A stretch of DNA of 64,000 nt, from positions 682,001 to 746,000 of the forward strand of contig CABIZB010000001.1 of assembly GCA_902363145.1 (NCBI GenBank). The letters are read 5' to 3'. The stretch is from Oscillospiraceae bacterium (GTDB taxonomy: Bacteria; Bacillota; Clostridia; Oscillospirales; Ruminococcaceae). The position numbers and the translations under genes were made by a program. Below the pieces are notes generated by a model, which saw only the letters and a program-made list of their open reading frames with translations, ran no database searches and was not told the DNA's origin. This document shows, in pieces, positions 25,623-35,700 of the stretch. Each line of letters begins with the position of its first letter. Within the stretch, counting starts at the first letter, position 1.

Positions 25623-28600
25623 TTATCCGAAAATATCGCCGGTTACCGTTTCAGAGCCGCCGCAATAAAGAGCGCCTGTGTTTATGTCAAGGTAAAAATC
25701 CACTGTGTCAAAATCGGGGTCATACATATCAATGGCTGTTATTTTTATTCCTGTATGCTTTGAGCAGCCTGCGTTAAAGGTGATAAGCTTTGCGTCCGCA
25801 CTGAGGCAGTCCATATAAAATCCGTCTGCACCGCTGCAGTATTCATCAATGTAGTTTATTGCATTGGGGACTATCCTGTCACGCAGATATGCCGCCTTGC
25901 CCATATCTTTTTCCCAGCTGTTTACCCAGAAAGGCACTTTTTCGCCGTGCATTGATGATCCGGTAAGGCAAAGGATAACATCGCCGTATTTGTCGTAGAT
26001 ATCACTGCAAAGCGAAGTATCGGTAAGCAGCTCGTATTCTTCTATCTTATCGCTGTCAGTTATTTTCCATACCGTGTCGGTGTAGATATCAGGCTCGCCC
26101 CAGCCTGTGCCGTAATCGTCATATTCGGGGAAATATATGTATGCTTCCTTTGCGGGCAGAGGTGAACCGCCTGCCATGGCGCTTATAACACGGTCGTCGG
26201 AGTAATTTGCCAGAATATATACAAGGGTGGTGATATAGCCGTAATCATAGTCGTATCCGCCTGTGTACATTTCGGCGGTGATTGCTGTAAGCTCTTCATC
26301 GCTGTATTTGTCGGCGATATATGCGGCAATAGAGTCCTCGTCATATTCGGTGAGTATCATGTCGATAGTTTCAGCCATTTTGCTGTTGTAGCCGTATTCT
26401 GCATCGTGGCTTGTGTCGCCGTCGGTTATCCGATAGCGGTCAAGCTCCTTTGCAGAAGTCGTCTGAGTCGTAACAGGCTTTGTTTGCTGAGATGTGACCG
26501 CTTCTGTTTTTGCTTCTGTCAGAGCTGTGACGGCGGGTGCTGTGGTCTGAGAAGTTTCCTCGGAAATATCACGGACATAATCGGGCTTTTCGATTTCAAG
26601 GATATTGCATATCTCTTCCAGAACAGAGGGCACGCCCTTGCCAAGGTCGGAATCCTTTTGTGGCTCACACTTGTAGGCAAAATACATGGCAAACTCTGTG
26701 TCCATGGTCAGATTCTGGAGCATTGACTCTTCATCATAGTCAACATAGCCTATCCGCTTATAATAATCCTTTGCAAGCTTATCTACATCGTAATTATTGT
26801 ATCTGAGAATATCAAGAATATGGGCAACAAGCTCTTTCTGCTCTATGCAGTATATGGCTGAATCCGACTGAATGCTCTCGTCATATTCCTGTTCAAGGCT
26901 GTACCAGTATTCACCATCGGCAGAGGCATAGGTATAATCTGACTCAGGCTCATAGATAAGCACTTTGTTTGGATATGCAACAGCTTCTGTAACTGTGGTA
27001 ACTATAACGGAAGCTTCCTCGGGCGGGTCGGACATGGTGAGTTCTGTCTTCCTTGCTTCTTTTGCCAGCTGTTGGGCTTTGGTCTCTTCCCTGCTGTCCT
27101 CGGTGACAAATTCCACGCTGAACATGGGGAGAGTGGATTCGTATGCCTTTGCCACATTTGGAGCATCTATCTGCATAAGGGCTTTCATATCATTGCCCCT
27201 TGCTCCGTAGAAAAATCCGCTGTTTGAAAGCCAGCTCACATAGCTGTCGCCTATGCGGATATCATCGTCATCAGCGATAACGTCAAAGCAGGCAAAAAGA
27301 TTTCTGCGCTCCTTTTTTGTGGTGAGGTATTCAAAGGTAACGGTCATTTCCATGCCGTTAAGACCGTCCTTATAGCGGATAACACCGTCATAGAAGGACG
27401 TTTGTGTGAACTGGAGGGGCATTGTGATGAGTGCACCGTATTCCTCAATGAAAACGGTCTGCATTTCGGTATTGCTTATCTCGGAGGCTGAGGAAATGAT
27501 AGTGAAGCTTTCTTCAAATTCTTCATACACCCATGCGTACTCCTCGGGATAGCTAAGCACAGCGCACACGTTCTCGGTATCGGTAAGGTACATTACGCCG
27601 TATCTTCCGCCGTTCATATCACCGGCTTTTACTCGGTGTTCGCCGTCAATATAGCTTTCATCAAATCCATAGTTCTGCGCCCAGTCGCTGAGAGGGATAC
27701 GGTCTGTATCGCCGAAAAGGGTTATTTCCGCATTTGTAACAGGGTCGGTGAAAAACACGTATTCATCGGTTTTATCCACCTGAGAGAATATTTCGGGATA
27801 AAGCAGGATAACGCCGTGTTTCTCGCTATAATATGCCGCTGTTTCTCTGCTGAATTTGTCGCTGTAGGCAGTGACCTTATCCTTGGAGTAGCCCTCGCCC
27901 GAGGCGGTGCTTTTCCAGATATCGTCACCCACAAAGCAGCATTTTATCAGTCCTTGGAGCTTGCCAAAGACATTGCAGTTTTTTTCGGGATATGTAAGCT
28001 CCGCTTCAACTATATATCTGCTGCCGAAGCCCGAATAATCGAATGTTATCCTGCCGTTTTCTTTGCTTTCCGAGGTGAACCAGTTTGCCCCGTATGCCAG
28101 AACCTGATTGTTTTCAGTGTTCTTTATAAAGCTTTCCACCTCTGACATGGAGGTATATTCATTAGGAGTGAGAGTTACTTTAAGGACTGCGCTGCTTTTC
28201 TCGTCACGGAAGATATATCCGCTGCCTATATCGGAAAATGCTGTAAGCTGTGCGGGATAATAAAGCAGGCAGTTTGCTTCTTCGATGTAAAAGGAAGAGC
28301 TGTCAGTGCGGTATTCGATTTTATTGGCATCTTCCGAATAGGGCGTGCTGTCAGTTACAAGAACAGCTGCTGCGGAAGCTGTGTATTCGGCTCCTGCATT
28401 ATTGGGCGATGTGTTCACCTTGGCTGATACCATAGTGTCCCCTGCGGATATATATACCGTTTGGGGCTTGCCCTCAGCATCTATTACAGCCGACCATTCA
28501 CGTCCGCCGCTTTCGCCGTGCAGGACTGAGCCGCTTATCACGGAATTGTCGGACAAAGCCGCTGTATTATCAGCCGATGAGGCTTCTTCAAGAGCGCTTT

Positions 28601-28931
28601 CCATATCATCTGCTGATATTTTTTCAAAGGTGAGGGATATTTCGCCGTCATCATATGTATAGGTGTTGTCGCCGTTATCGGTCATATCCTCCACAGCTGC
28701 GACAAACTGGGAATGTGAGCTGACGGCATTTGGGTCGGGATCATCATAAGGATCGTCCGCCCTGAAAGCCATTATAAATACAAGTATGATGTAGGTAAAC
28801 ATAAGTGCGAATACTATGGAAAAAAGTGTGATGCCAAGTATTTTTACAGGCTTTTTCTTTATTTTAAGAGCCGATAAAATTATTCCTGCCGCTGATAACG
28901 GCATAAGAAGCAGTGCGAGCCAGAAAGGCAT
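25623..28931 (-). CDS. large membrane-anchored surface protein with three repeated modules, unknown function
   Basis: 1102 residues. Two N-terminal membrane helices (WLALLLMPLSAAGIILSALK and LGITLFSIVFALMFTYIILV) are followed by an acidic extracytoplasmic part. Three modules of about 130 residues repeat the pattern of an early hydrophobic LLYPxxF/ITMPLQF strand, an aromatic middle and a closing strand: near 212-340 (CLLYYPAQLTAFSDIGSGYI), 365-485 (GVILLYPEIFSQVDKTDEYV) and 495-620 (GALITMPLQFTQTSFYDGVI). A Thr-rich linker (TKPVTTQTTSAKEL) near 835-870 separates a C-terminal part rich in Tyr and Asp. I do not recognise it. ATG 28931 follows GGGGGATAACAT. It lies between a lipoprotein gene and the DUF3137-like gene. 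Confidence 0.8.
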   Translation of the reverse strand: MPFWLALLLMPLSAAGIILSALKIKKKPVKILGITLFSIVFALMFTYIILVFIMAFRADDPYDDPDPNAVSSHSQFVAAVEDMTDNGDNTYTYDDGEISLTFEKISADDMESALEEASSADNTAALSDNSVISGSVLHGESGGREWSAVIDAEGKPQTVYISAGDTMVSAKVNTSPNNAGAEYTASAAAVLVTDSTPYSEDANKIEYRTDSSSFYIEEANCLLYYPAQLTAFSDIGSGYIFRDEKSSAVLKVTLTPNEYTSMSEVESFIKNTENNQVLAYGANWFTSESKENGRITFDYSGFGSRYIVEAELTYPEKNCNVFGKLQGLIKCCFVGDDIWKSTASGEGYSKDKVTAYSDKFSRETAAYYSEKHGVILLYPEIFSQVDKTDEYVFFTDPVTNAEITLFGDTDRIPLSDWAQNYGFDESYIDGEHRVKAGDMNGGRYGVMYLTDTENVCAVLSYPEEYAWVYEEFEESFTIISSASEISNTEMQTVFIEEYGALITMPLQFTQTSFYDGVIRYKDGLNGMEMTVTFEYLTTKKERRNLFACFDVIADDDDIRIGDSYVSWLSNSGFFYGARGNDMKALMQIDAPNVAKAYESTLPMFSVEFVTEDSREETKAQQLAKEARKTELTMSDPPEEASVIVTTVTEAVAYPNKVLIYEPESDYTYASADGEYWYSLEQEYDESIQSDSAIYCIEQKELVAHILDILRYNNYDVDKLAKDYYKRIGYVDYDEESMLQNLTMDTEFAMYFAYKCEPQKDSDLGKGVPSVLEEICNILEIEKPDYVRDISEETSQTTAPAVTALTEAKTEAVTSQQTKPVTTQTTSAKELDRYRITDGDTSHDAEYGYNSKMAETIDMILTEYDEDSIAAYIADKYSDEELTAITAEMYTGGYDYDYGYITTLVYILANYSDDRVISAMAGGSPLPAKEAYIYFPEYDDYGTGWGEPDIYTDTVWKITDSDKIEEYELLTDTSLCSDIYDKYGDVILCLTGSSMHGEKVPFWVNSWEKDMGKAAYLRDRIVPNAINYIDEYCSGADGFYMDCLSADAKLITFNAGCSKHTGIKITAIDMYDPDFDTVDFYLDINTGALYCGGSETVTGDIFG

Positions 28932-28945
28932 ATGTTATCCCCCTT

Positions 28946-29347
28946 TCAACCGGTTACGCTGTTGTTTGCGTAGTAATTGACTTCATACAGGCGGTTGATT
29001 TTTCCGTCATCGCCTACAGTCCATGTGAATTTTGAGTCAGTGCCTATCTTTCCGTCCTTAAAGCCCTTTTTAAGTTCACTTGCGCTGAAATACTGCTCGG
29101 GAGACCATGCTCCCACACGTTCAGGGTCCTGAAATTCCGCATATACATCATCGGAAACAGGCAGCCAGAAGCCTTCGTCCCCGCTGTCTGACCAGTCCTC
29201 CCCTGCTTTGATCGCCCCGTTTTTTACATCGTAAAGATAGAGAACATCTGCCGAAATGTCAGATGGGTCTGTCATATCATCACTGCCCGAACAGCCCGCC
29301 AGCATAAGACAAGCCATAGTGCAGAAAAGCATTTTTTTAATATTCAT
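28946..29347 (-). CDS. small lipoprotein, 133 residues
   Basis: A signal peptide MNIKKMLFCTMACLMLAGCS with lipobox LAGC (Cys19) indicates a lipid-anchored outer-face protein. The mature part is acidic, with repeated Trp and Tyr (WSDSGDEGFWLPVSDDVY, AWSPEQYFSASELKKGF). No family recognised. ATG 29347 follows AAAGGGGTATTTT. First gene of a three-gene operon, 14 bases before the 1102-residue protein gene, with which it may form a surface complex. Confidence 0.82.
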   Translation of the reverse strand: MNIKKMLFCTMACLMLAGCSGSDDMTDPSDISADVLYLYDVKNGAIKAGEDWSDSGDEGFWLPVSDDVYAEFQDPERVGAWSPEQYFSASELKKGFKDGKIGTDSKFTWTVGDDGKINRLYEVNYYANNSVTG

Positions 29348-29411
29348 AAAATACCCCTTTCAGTATATCATAGTCCATTTTCATTATAGGATATACACGG
29401 CGCAAATACAA

Positions 29412-29426
29412 TGTCCCTCAGGGACA
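29412..29426. promoter_or_regulatory. 15-bp palindrome between divergent operons (operator candidate)
   Basis: TGTCCCT-C-AGGGACA, seven-base perfect arms, lies 18 bases upstream of the -35 box of the sensor kinase promoter and 64 bases before the lipoprotein start. A shared regulator site is plausible but unproven. Confidence 0.4.
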
Positions 29427-29443
29427 CTTCTGCGTTCAAACCG

Positions 29444-29472
29444 TTGCGAAGCATGTTTGCATATGTTATAAT
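29444..29472 (+). promoter_or_regulatory. promoter of the sensor kinase-response regulator operon
   Basis: TTGCGA (29444-29449), a 17-base spacer and TATAAT (29467-29472), 22 bases before the kinase ATG at 29495. Confidence 0.68.
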
Positions 29473-29494
29473 AGCAGTAATACGGGGTGATGAT

Positions 29495-31897
29495 ATGCTC
29501 AAAAGAATAAAGTACAGGCTTTTTTCACGGGAACTTAATTTCAAGGCAAGGATATTTAATCTCCTTGCTGTTACGGGCTTTTTAGTGAGCTTTGTTATAT
29601 TTGCGGTGTCGCTGATAAACGGTGCGTCGGCGCTGAACAGCGTTGTGCTGCTGTCGGCGGCTCTGCTTTCAGGCGCACTTCTTGTGTATTCAGCGGTAAC
29701 TGGCAACTACAGACCGTGCTACATAATAACGGTCACATTTGTGTTTATGCTTCTGTTCCCCATAATGTTCTTCTCCGCAGGGGGATATAACAGCGGAATG
29801 CCATGCTTTTTCGTGTTTGCAGTCGTTTTCACGCTGTTTATGCTTGAAGGCAGGGCGGGTATCATATGCGCTGCTGCCGAGATAGTCATATACATCCTCT
29901 GCTGTGTTGCTGCCTATAAATTTCCGCAGTGGGTAACATCTTTTCCCGATGAAAAGGGTGTTGTGGGCGATGTCATAACAGGCTTCTGCATATCGTCGGC
30001 GGCACTGGGAGCGGCAATGTTCTTTCAGATAAGAATGTACAATGCCCAGCAGCGTCAGCTCGAAGAAGCTATGGCGGAAGCCAGACGAAGCAGCAAGGCA
30101 AAGGGTATTTTCCTTGCAAACATGAGCCACGAGATACGCACGCCCATAAATGTTATTCTCGGAATGAATGAGCTTATAACCCGCTCTTCAGACCGCAGCG
30201 AGATCAGGGAATACACATCAAAAATACAGAGTGCAGGCGATTTGCTGCTTTCAATAATAAACAATATCCTTGATGTTACTCAGATAGAGTCGGGAAAAAT
30301 GATAACCGCCGTAAAGCCATACCGCACAGATTCGCTTATATCCGAGCTTGCTTCCATAGGCAGCGAGCTTTGCGGAAAAAAGGGGCTGGATTTTGACACT
30401 GAGTTTTCCCCGCAGATGATGTCCATGCTTGAGGGCGATAAGAACCATCTCAGGCAGATAGTCACAAATTTTATCTCCAATGCGGTCAAATACACAGAAT
30501 CGGGCGGCGTAAAGCTTTCTGCCGAGACTGTTCCCTGCGGCGATGATGAGAAAAAAGCAGTTCTCAGGATAACCGTTTCCGATACCGGCATAGGTATTCC
30601 CTCAAAGGAGCTTGAACACATTTTTGAGGTGTTCGGACGTGGCAAAAACGCTGTTGAATGTGCTGTTGAGGGAACGGGTCTGGGGCTTGCAATTTCAAAG
30701 GATCTGGCGGACAGCATGGGCGGCAGGCTGATTGTGGAAAGCTGCGAAAACAAGGGCAGCACCTTTGGCATTGAGATACCGCAGAAGATATGCGACAGCT
30801 CACCTGTAGGCGAGATATCGCTGAAAGTAAGCGAAAAGACCTGCTCCGACAGCTTTATTGCTCCCGAATGCCGCATACTTGCGGTTGATGACAACGCCGA
30901 AAATCTTCGCGTTATAAGCCTTCTGCTGGAGCGCACCATGATAACCGTTGACACAGCCTCTGACGGGATATCTGCGGCGGAAGCAGTTAAAAAGGCAGAT
31001 TATGACCTTATCCTGCTGGACTACATGATGCCTGTTACGGACGGCATAAAAACTCTTGGGATAATGCGTGAAAACGGTCTGCCGGAAAGCACTCCTGTTG
31101 TTGCTCTCACAGCCGAGGCTCTTTCGGGGTCGGAGGAAAAGTTTATTTCGGCAGGGTTCTGTGCATATCTTTCAAAGCCTGTGCGCTGGCATACGCTGGA
31201 AAAGCTGCTCATATCCCTGCTTCCTGCGGAAAAGGTAATAATCAGCAGTGCATCCGAGGACGTGCTTTCTCCCGAAGACTTTCGCAGGCTCTCGGACGGT
31301 CTTAAAATGTATGACATCAGCCTTGAATCGGGGTTGAGCTATCTCAGCGGAAACATTACCCGTTTCTGCGCACTGGCTGAGATATTTGCTGACGGCTATG
31401 ACCGCAGCCATGAAAAAGTAGAGCAAATGTTTGAAAGTGGCAGCGACAGTCTTGTGTTTGAGATACACTCCCTTAAATCGGCTGCCAAGGGAATTGGCGC
31501 TCTGACGCTGTTTGAGGCGGCAAATGAGCTTGAAAAGCGGTTGAATGCAGGTGACAGAGAGTATGCGGCTCATGCACGCAGTCTGCTGATGTTCGAGTGG
31601 AAGCGTGCGGCAGAGGGCATGAAGCTGCTTATTTCGGAAACAGCAGATAATATCAATTCATCTGTCGGCGAAGCTGCCAGCAGCCGCAGTCTGGAGGCAC
31701 AGATACAAAAGGGATTGGAAGAGCATATCTGGCTTGAAACCCAGAATGACCTGAAACAGCTTATTGCCATGGAAACGGACAGCGAAAATATAAAAAATCT
31801 GACCTATATTGCGGAGTTTGTTGACGAGCTTGACTTTGTAAGTGCGGAAGCTCTGTTCAGGCAGTTTATGGAAAGGAGAAACGAAAATGGACGATAA
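29495..31897 (+). CDS. membrane hybrid sensor histidine kinase with receiver and Hpt domains
   Basis: 800 residues. Five to six N-terminal membrane helices (about 18-175) act as sensor. A HisKA domain with His212 in NMSHEIRTPINVILGM follows, then HATPase (VSDTGIGIPSKELEHIFEVF, GTGLGLAISKDLADSMGG), a receiver with Asp509 in ILLDYMMPVTDG, and an Hpt domain with His658 in EIHSLKSAAKGIGA. So a full phosphorelay is carried on one chain. ATG 29495 is chosen over upstream codons because GGGGTGAT precedes it. The response regulator gene overlaps its 3' end by 11 bases and is the likely final acceptor. Confidence 0.93.
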   Translation: MLKRIKYRLFSRELNFKARIFNLLAVTGFLVSFVIFAVSLINGASALNSVVLLSAALLSGALLVYSAVTGNYRPCYIITVTFVFMLLFPIMFFSAGGYNSGMPCFFVFAVVFTLFMLEGRAGIICAAAEIVIYILCCVAAYKFPQWVTSFPDEKGVVGDVITGFCISSAALGAAMFFQIRMYNAQQRQLEEAMAEARRSSKAKGIFLANMSHEIRTPINVILGMNELITRSSDRSEIREYTSKIQSAGDLLLSIINNILDVTQIESGKMITAVKPYRTDSLISELASIGSELCGKKGLDFDTEFSPQMMSMLEGDKNHLRQIVTNFISNAVKYTESGGVKLSAETVPCGDDEKKAVLRITVSDTGIGIPSKELEHIFEVFGRGKNAVECAVEGTGLGLAISKDLADSMGGRLIVESCENKGSTFGIEIPQKICDSSPVGEISLKVSEKTCSDSFIAPECRILAVDDNAENLRVISLLLERTMITVDTASDGISAAEAVKKADYDLILLDYMMPVTDGIKTLGIMRENGLPESTPVVALTAEALSGSEEKFISAGFCAYLSKPVRWHTLEKLLISLLPAEKVIISSASEDVLSPEDFRRLSDGLKMYDISLESGLSYLSGNITRFCALAEIFADGYDRSHEKVEQMFESGSDSLVFEIHSLKSAAKGIGALTLFEAANELEKRLNAGDREYAAHARSLLMFEWKRAAEGMKLLISETADNINSSVGEAASSRSLEAQIQKGLEEHIWLETQNDLKQLIAMETDSENIKNLTYIAEFVDELDFVSAEALFRQFMERRNENGR

Positions 31898-32489
31898 AAA
31901 GCAGCGTATAATGGTGGTCGATGATGACAAGGTGCTGTTAAAAAATGCCGCAGTGCTGCTGGGCGTGAACTACAGCGTCAGCCTTTATTCGGGAGGCAGA
32001 GAAGCGCTTGAAGCTCTTTCTGATAAAGCTCTCCCCGACCTTATCCTCCTTGATGTAAGAATGCCCGATATAGACGGTTACAGCGTTATAATCGAAATAA
32101 AATCAATGCCCAAATGCAGAAATATCCCTGTGGTGTTTGTTACGGGAATGTCCGACGAGGAGGACGAGCTGAGGGGCTTTCAGCTTGGTGCGGCGGACTA
32201 CATCAAAAAGCCCTTTTCTCAGAAAATACTGCTTGCAAGGATAAGTAATCTTTTGAAAAAATCTGAGCCTGTGCTGTCGTCACAGTTCCCGACGGCTTAT
32301 TTTACCGAGACCGAGTGCAAAGTGGCAGAGCTTATAGCAATGGGTTACAGCGGCAAGGAAATATGCGACAAGCTGTTTTATTCCTACAGCTATGTTAAAA
32401 AGCTGCTGGCATCTATGCGTGAAAAAAGCGGCTGCGAAACGCTGGGAGACTTAAAAAAGCTGCTTTGCTCCAACATCAGAACGAATTAA
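31887..32489 (+). CDS. response regulator with LuxR-type DNA-binding domain
   Basis: 200 residues. Receiver domain 1-120: IMVVDDDKVLL, phosphorylated Asp56 in LILLDVRMPDIDG, and Lys in DYIKKPFS. C-terminal helix-turn-helix of the LuxR/NarL kind: FTETECKVAELIAMGYSGKE then LFYSYSYVKKLLASM. ATG 31887 follows GGAAAGGAG. The gene overlaps the kinase gene. Its TAA stop (32487-32489) is also the target site of MITE copy 3. Confidence 0.92.
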   Translation: MDDKKQRIMVVDDDKVLLKNAAVLLGVNYSVSLYSGGREALEALSDKALPDLILLDVRMPDIDGYSVIIEIKSMPKCRNIPVVFVTGMSDEEDELRGFQLGAADYIKKPFSQKILLARISNLLKKSEPVLSSQFPTAYFTETECKVAELIAMGYSGKEICDKLFYSYSYVKKLLASMREKSGCETLGDLKKLLCSNIRTN

Positions 32490-32650
32490 GAACCTGTCTT
32501 CATAAGAAATGTGTGCGGATTTTCGAGCATAATTTTGTTGCAGAGTAGGCAAAAATCCGCAGGCGGGCTTTCGCCCGGCAAGGATTTTTAACGCAGTCTG
32601 CGGCAAAATTTGCCGAAAAGACGTGCGCATATGCTTGTGAAGACGGGTTC
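32490..32650 (+). mobile_element. 161-bp MITE copy 3, inserted at the response regulator stop codon
   Basis: TAA at 32487-32489 and 32651-32653 flank it; the left TAA is the stop codon of the regulator gene. It carries the same GAACCTGTCTTCATAAG end and interior as copy 1. It lies 57 bases upstream of the carB promoter. Confidence 0.9.
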
Positions 32651-32706
32651 TAAAACGGCACTCTCTTGTAAAAGCAGTAAATTCAGCAAAAAATTTGCAA
32701 AATCTA

Positions 32707-32735
32707 TTGGCTTTTTGTCTGAAATATGCTATAAT
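32707..32735 (+). promoter_or_regulatory. carB promoter
   Basis: TTGGCT (32707-32712), a 17-base spacer and TATAAT (32730-32735), 49 bases before the ATG. No PyrR-type attenuator was seen in the short leader. Confidence 0.65.
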
Positions 32736-32784
32736 GGAAAAGCTAACTATTCCATTACGATAAATTTCAAGGGAGATACTAACT

Positions 32785-35700
32785 ATGGGGAATAACCGTA
32801 AAAAAGTTCTTATTATCGGATCAGGGCCGATAATCATCGGACAGGCGTGCGAATTTGACTATTCGGGCACTCAGGCGTGCAAGGCGCTGAGAAAGCTTGG
32901 ATACGAGATCGTGCTTGTCAACTCCAATCCCGCAACCATCATGACAGACCCGGGCATTGCTGATGTTACCTATCTTGAGCCTCTTAACGCTGAGAGACTT
33001 GAAGAGATCATCGCTGCTGAGCGCCCCGACTGCCTGCTGCCTAACCTTGGCGGTCAGTCCGGTCTTAACCTTTGCTCAGAGCTTGACAAGAAGGGTATCC
33101 TTAAAAAGTACAATGTTGAGGTAATCGGCGTTCAGGTAGATGCTATCGAGCGTGGCGAGGACAGAATCGAATTCAAGAAAACTATGGACAGCCTTGGAAT
33201 TGCCATGGCTCGCAGCGAGGTCGCATACTCTGTTGAAGAGGCGCTGAAGATCGCTGACAAGCTGGGCTATCCCGTATGCCTCCGTCCCGCATACACAATG
33301 GGCGGTACAGGCGGCGGTCTGGTATATAACACAGAAGAGCTTAAAACTGTCTGTGCAAGAGGTCTCCAGGCTTCTCTCGTAGGTCAGGTACTGGTCGAAG
33401 AGTCCGTTCTCGGCTGGGAAGAGCTGGAGCTTGAGGTCGTGCGTGACCGCAAGGGCAACATGATAACCGTTTGCTTTATTGAAAATATCGACCCTCTGGG
33501 TGTTCATACAGGCGACAGCTTCTGCTCCGCACCTATGCTCACCATTCCCGAGGACGTTCAGAAGGAGCTGCAGCGTCAGGCTTACAAGATCGTTGACGCT
33601 ATTCAGGTCATCGGCGGAACCAACGTTCAGTTTGCAAGAAACTCCGAGGACGGCAGGATCATCGTTATCGAGATAAACCCCAGAACATCACGTTCCTCCG
33701 CACTTGCTTCCAAGGCAACAGGCTTCCCTATCGCACTTGTTTCCGCAATGCTGGCAACAGGTCTTACTCTGGAGGATATCCCCTGCGGCAAGTACGGTAC
33801 TCTTGACAAGTATTATCCCGACGGTGACTACATCGTTATCAAGTTTGCACGCTGGGCATTTGAGAAGTTCAAGAACGCCGAGGACAAGCTTGGTACTCAG
33901 ATGCGTGCTGTGGGCGAAGTAATGAGCATCGGCAAGACCTACAAGGAAGCTTTCCAGAAGGCTATCAGAAGCCTTGAAAAGGGCCGCTACGGTCTGGGCT
34001 TTGCAAAGGATTTCCACGATAAGACCAAGGAAGAGCTTATCGGCATGCTCCACGTTCCCACTTCCGAGCGCCAGTTCATCATGTATGAGGCTCTCAGAAA
34101 GGGTGCTACCGTTGATGAGCTGTTTGAGCTTACAAAGATAAAGAAGTACTTCATTGAGCAGATGAAGGAGCTTGTTGATGAAGAAAACGCACTTATCGCA
34201 GCCAAGGGCGCTATTCCCGAAAAGGACGTTCTTGCACAGGCTAAGAAGGACGGCTTCTCTGACAAGTACCTTTCACAGATACTTGATGTTCCCGAGAATG
34301 ATATCCGTGCAAAGAGAATTGAGTACGGCATCGTTGAGACATGGGAGGGCATTCACGTAAGCGGAACTCAGGACGCTGCTTACTATTATTCCTCCTACAA
34401 TGGAACCGATAAGGATCCCGTTAACAACGACAGACCCAAGATAATGATACTGGGTTCAGGCCCCAACAGAATCGGTCAGGGTATTGAGTTCGATTACTGC
34501 TGCGTTCACGCTGCAAATGCTCTCAAGGAGCTGGGCTTCGAGACTATCATGGTAAACTGCAACCCTGAGACTGTTTCCACCGACTATGATACCTCTGACA
34601 AGCTTTATTTCGAGCCCCTTACTCTTGAAGATGTTCTTTCTATCCATGAAAAGGAAAAGCCCGTGGGCGTTATCGCACAGTTTGGCGGACAGACTCCCCT
34701 TAATCTTGCGGCTGACCTTAAAAAGGCAGGCGTGAACATTCTCGGCACAACTCCCGAGACCATTGACTTTGCTGAGGACAGAGACCTGTTCAGAGGCATG
34801 ATGGAAAAGCTTGGTATCCCCATGCCCGAGTCGGGAATGGCTGTTACGGTTGACGACGCTCTCTCTATTGCAGAGAAGATCGGCTACCCTGTAATGGTTC
34901 GTCCTTCCTACGTTCTTGGCGGACGTGGAATGGAAGTTGTTCACGATGCTGAAAACCTTAGAGTTTATATGAATGCCGCTGTCGGCGTAACTCCCGACAG
35001 ACCTATTCTTATAGACAGATTCCTGCACAATGCTCTCGAGTGCGAGGCTGACGCTATCAGCGACGGCGAGAACGTATTCGTTCCTGCTGTTATGGAGCAT
35101 ATCGAGCTTGCAGGTATCCACTCGGGCGACTCTGCCTGCATTATCCCCTCGCTTAACATTTCCGCAGAAAATGTTGCGACTATCAAGGAATACACCAAGA
35201 AGATCGCCAAGGAAATGGGCGTAAAGGGTCTTATGAATATGCAGTATGCTATCGAGGACGGCAAGGTATATGTGCTTGAAGCAAATCCCCGTGCATCGAG
35301 AACCGTTCCTCTGGTTTCAAAGGTATGCAATATCCAGATGGTAAAGCTTGCTACCCAAATAATCACTGCACCTATCACAGGCAAGCCCTCACCCGTGCCC
35401 GAGCTTCGTGAAAAGAAGTTCAAGCACTACGGTGTAAAGGAAGCCGTATTCCCCTTCAATATGTTCAGTGAGGTCGATCCTCTCCTTGGCCCCGAGATGC
35501 GCTCCACAGGTGAAGTTCTGGGAATGTCCGACAATTTCGGCGAGGCATATTACAAGGCTCAGGAGGCTACTCAGACAAGAATTGCGCTGGAGGGCACTGT
35601 TCTTATCAGCGTAAATGACAACGACAAGCCTGAGATAGTAAGCGTTGCAAAGGATTTTGAGGCTCTCGGCTTCAAGATAATCGCTACAGGCGGAACCTAT

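Noticed and set aside
32451..32837. Repeated protein frame (RTRLHKHMRTSFRQILP...) at each 161-bp repeat
   Set aside because: The frame recurs only because the DNA repeats are nearly identical; it has no ribosome site and its start and end vary with the flanks. The repeats are MITEs, not genes.
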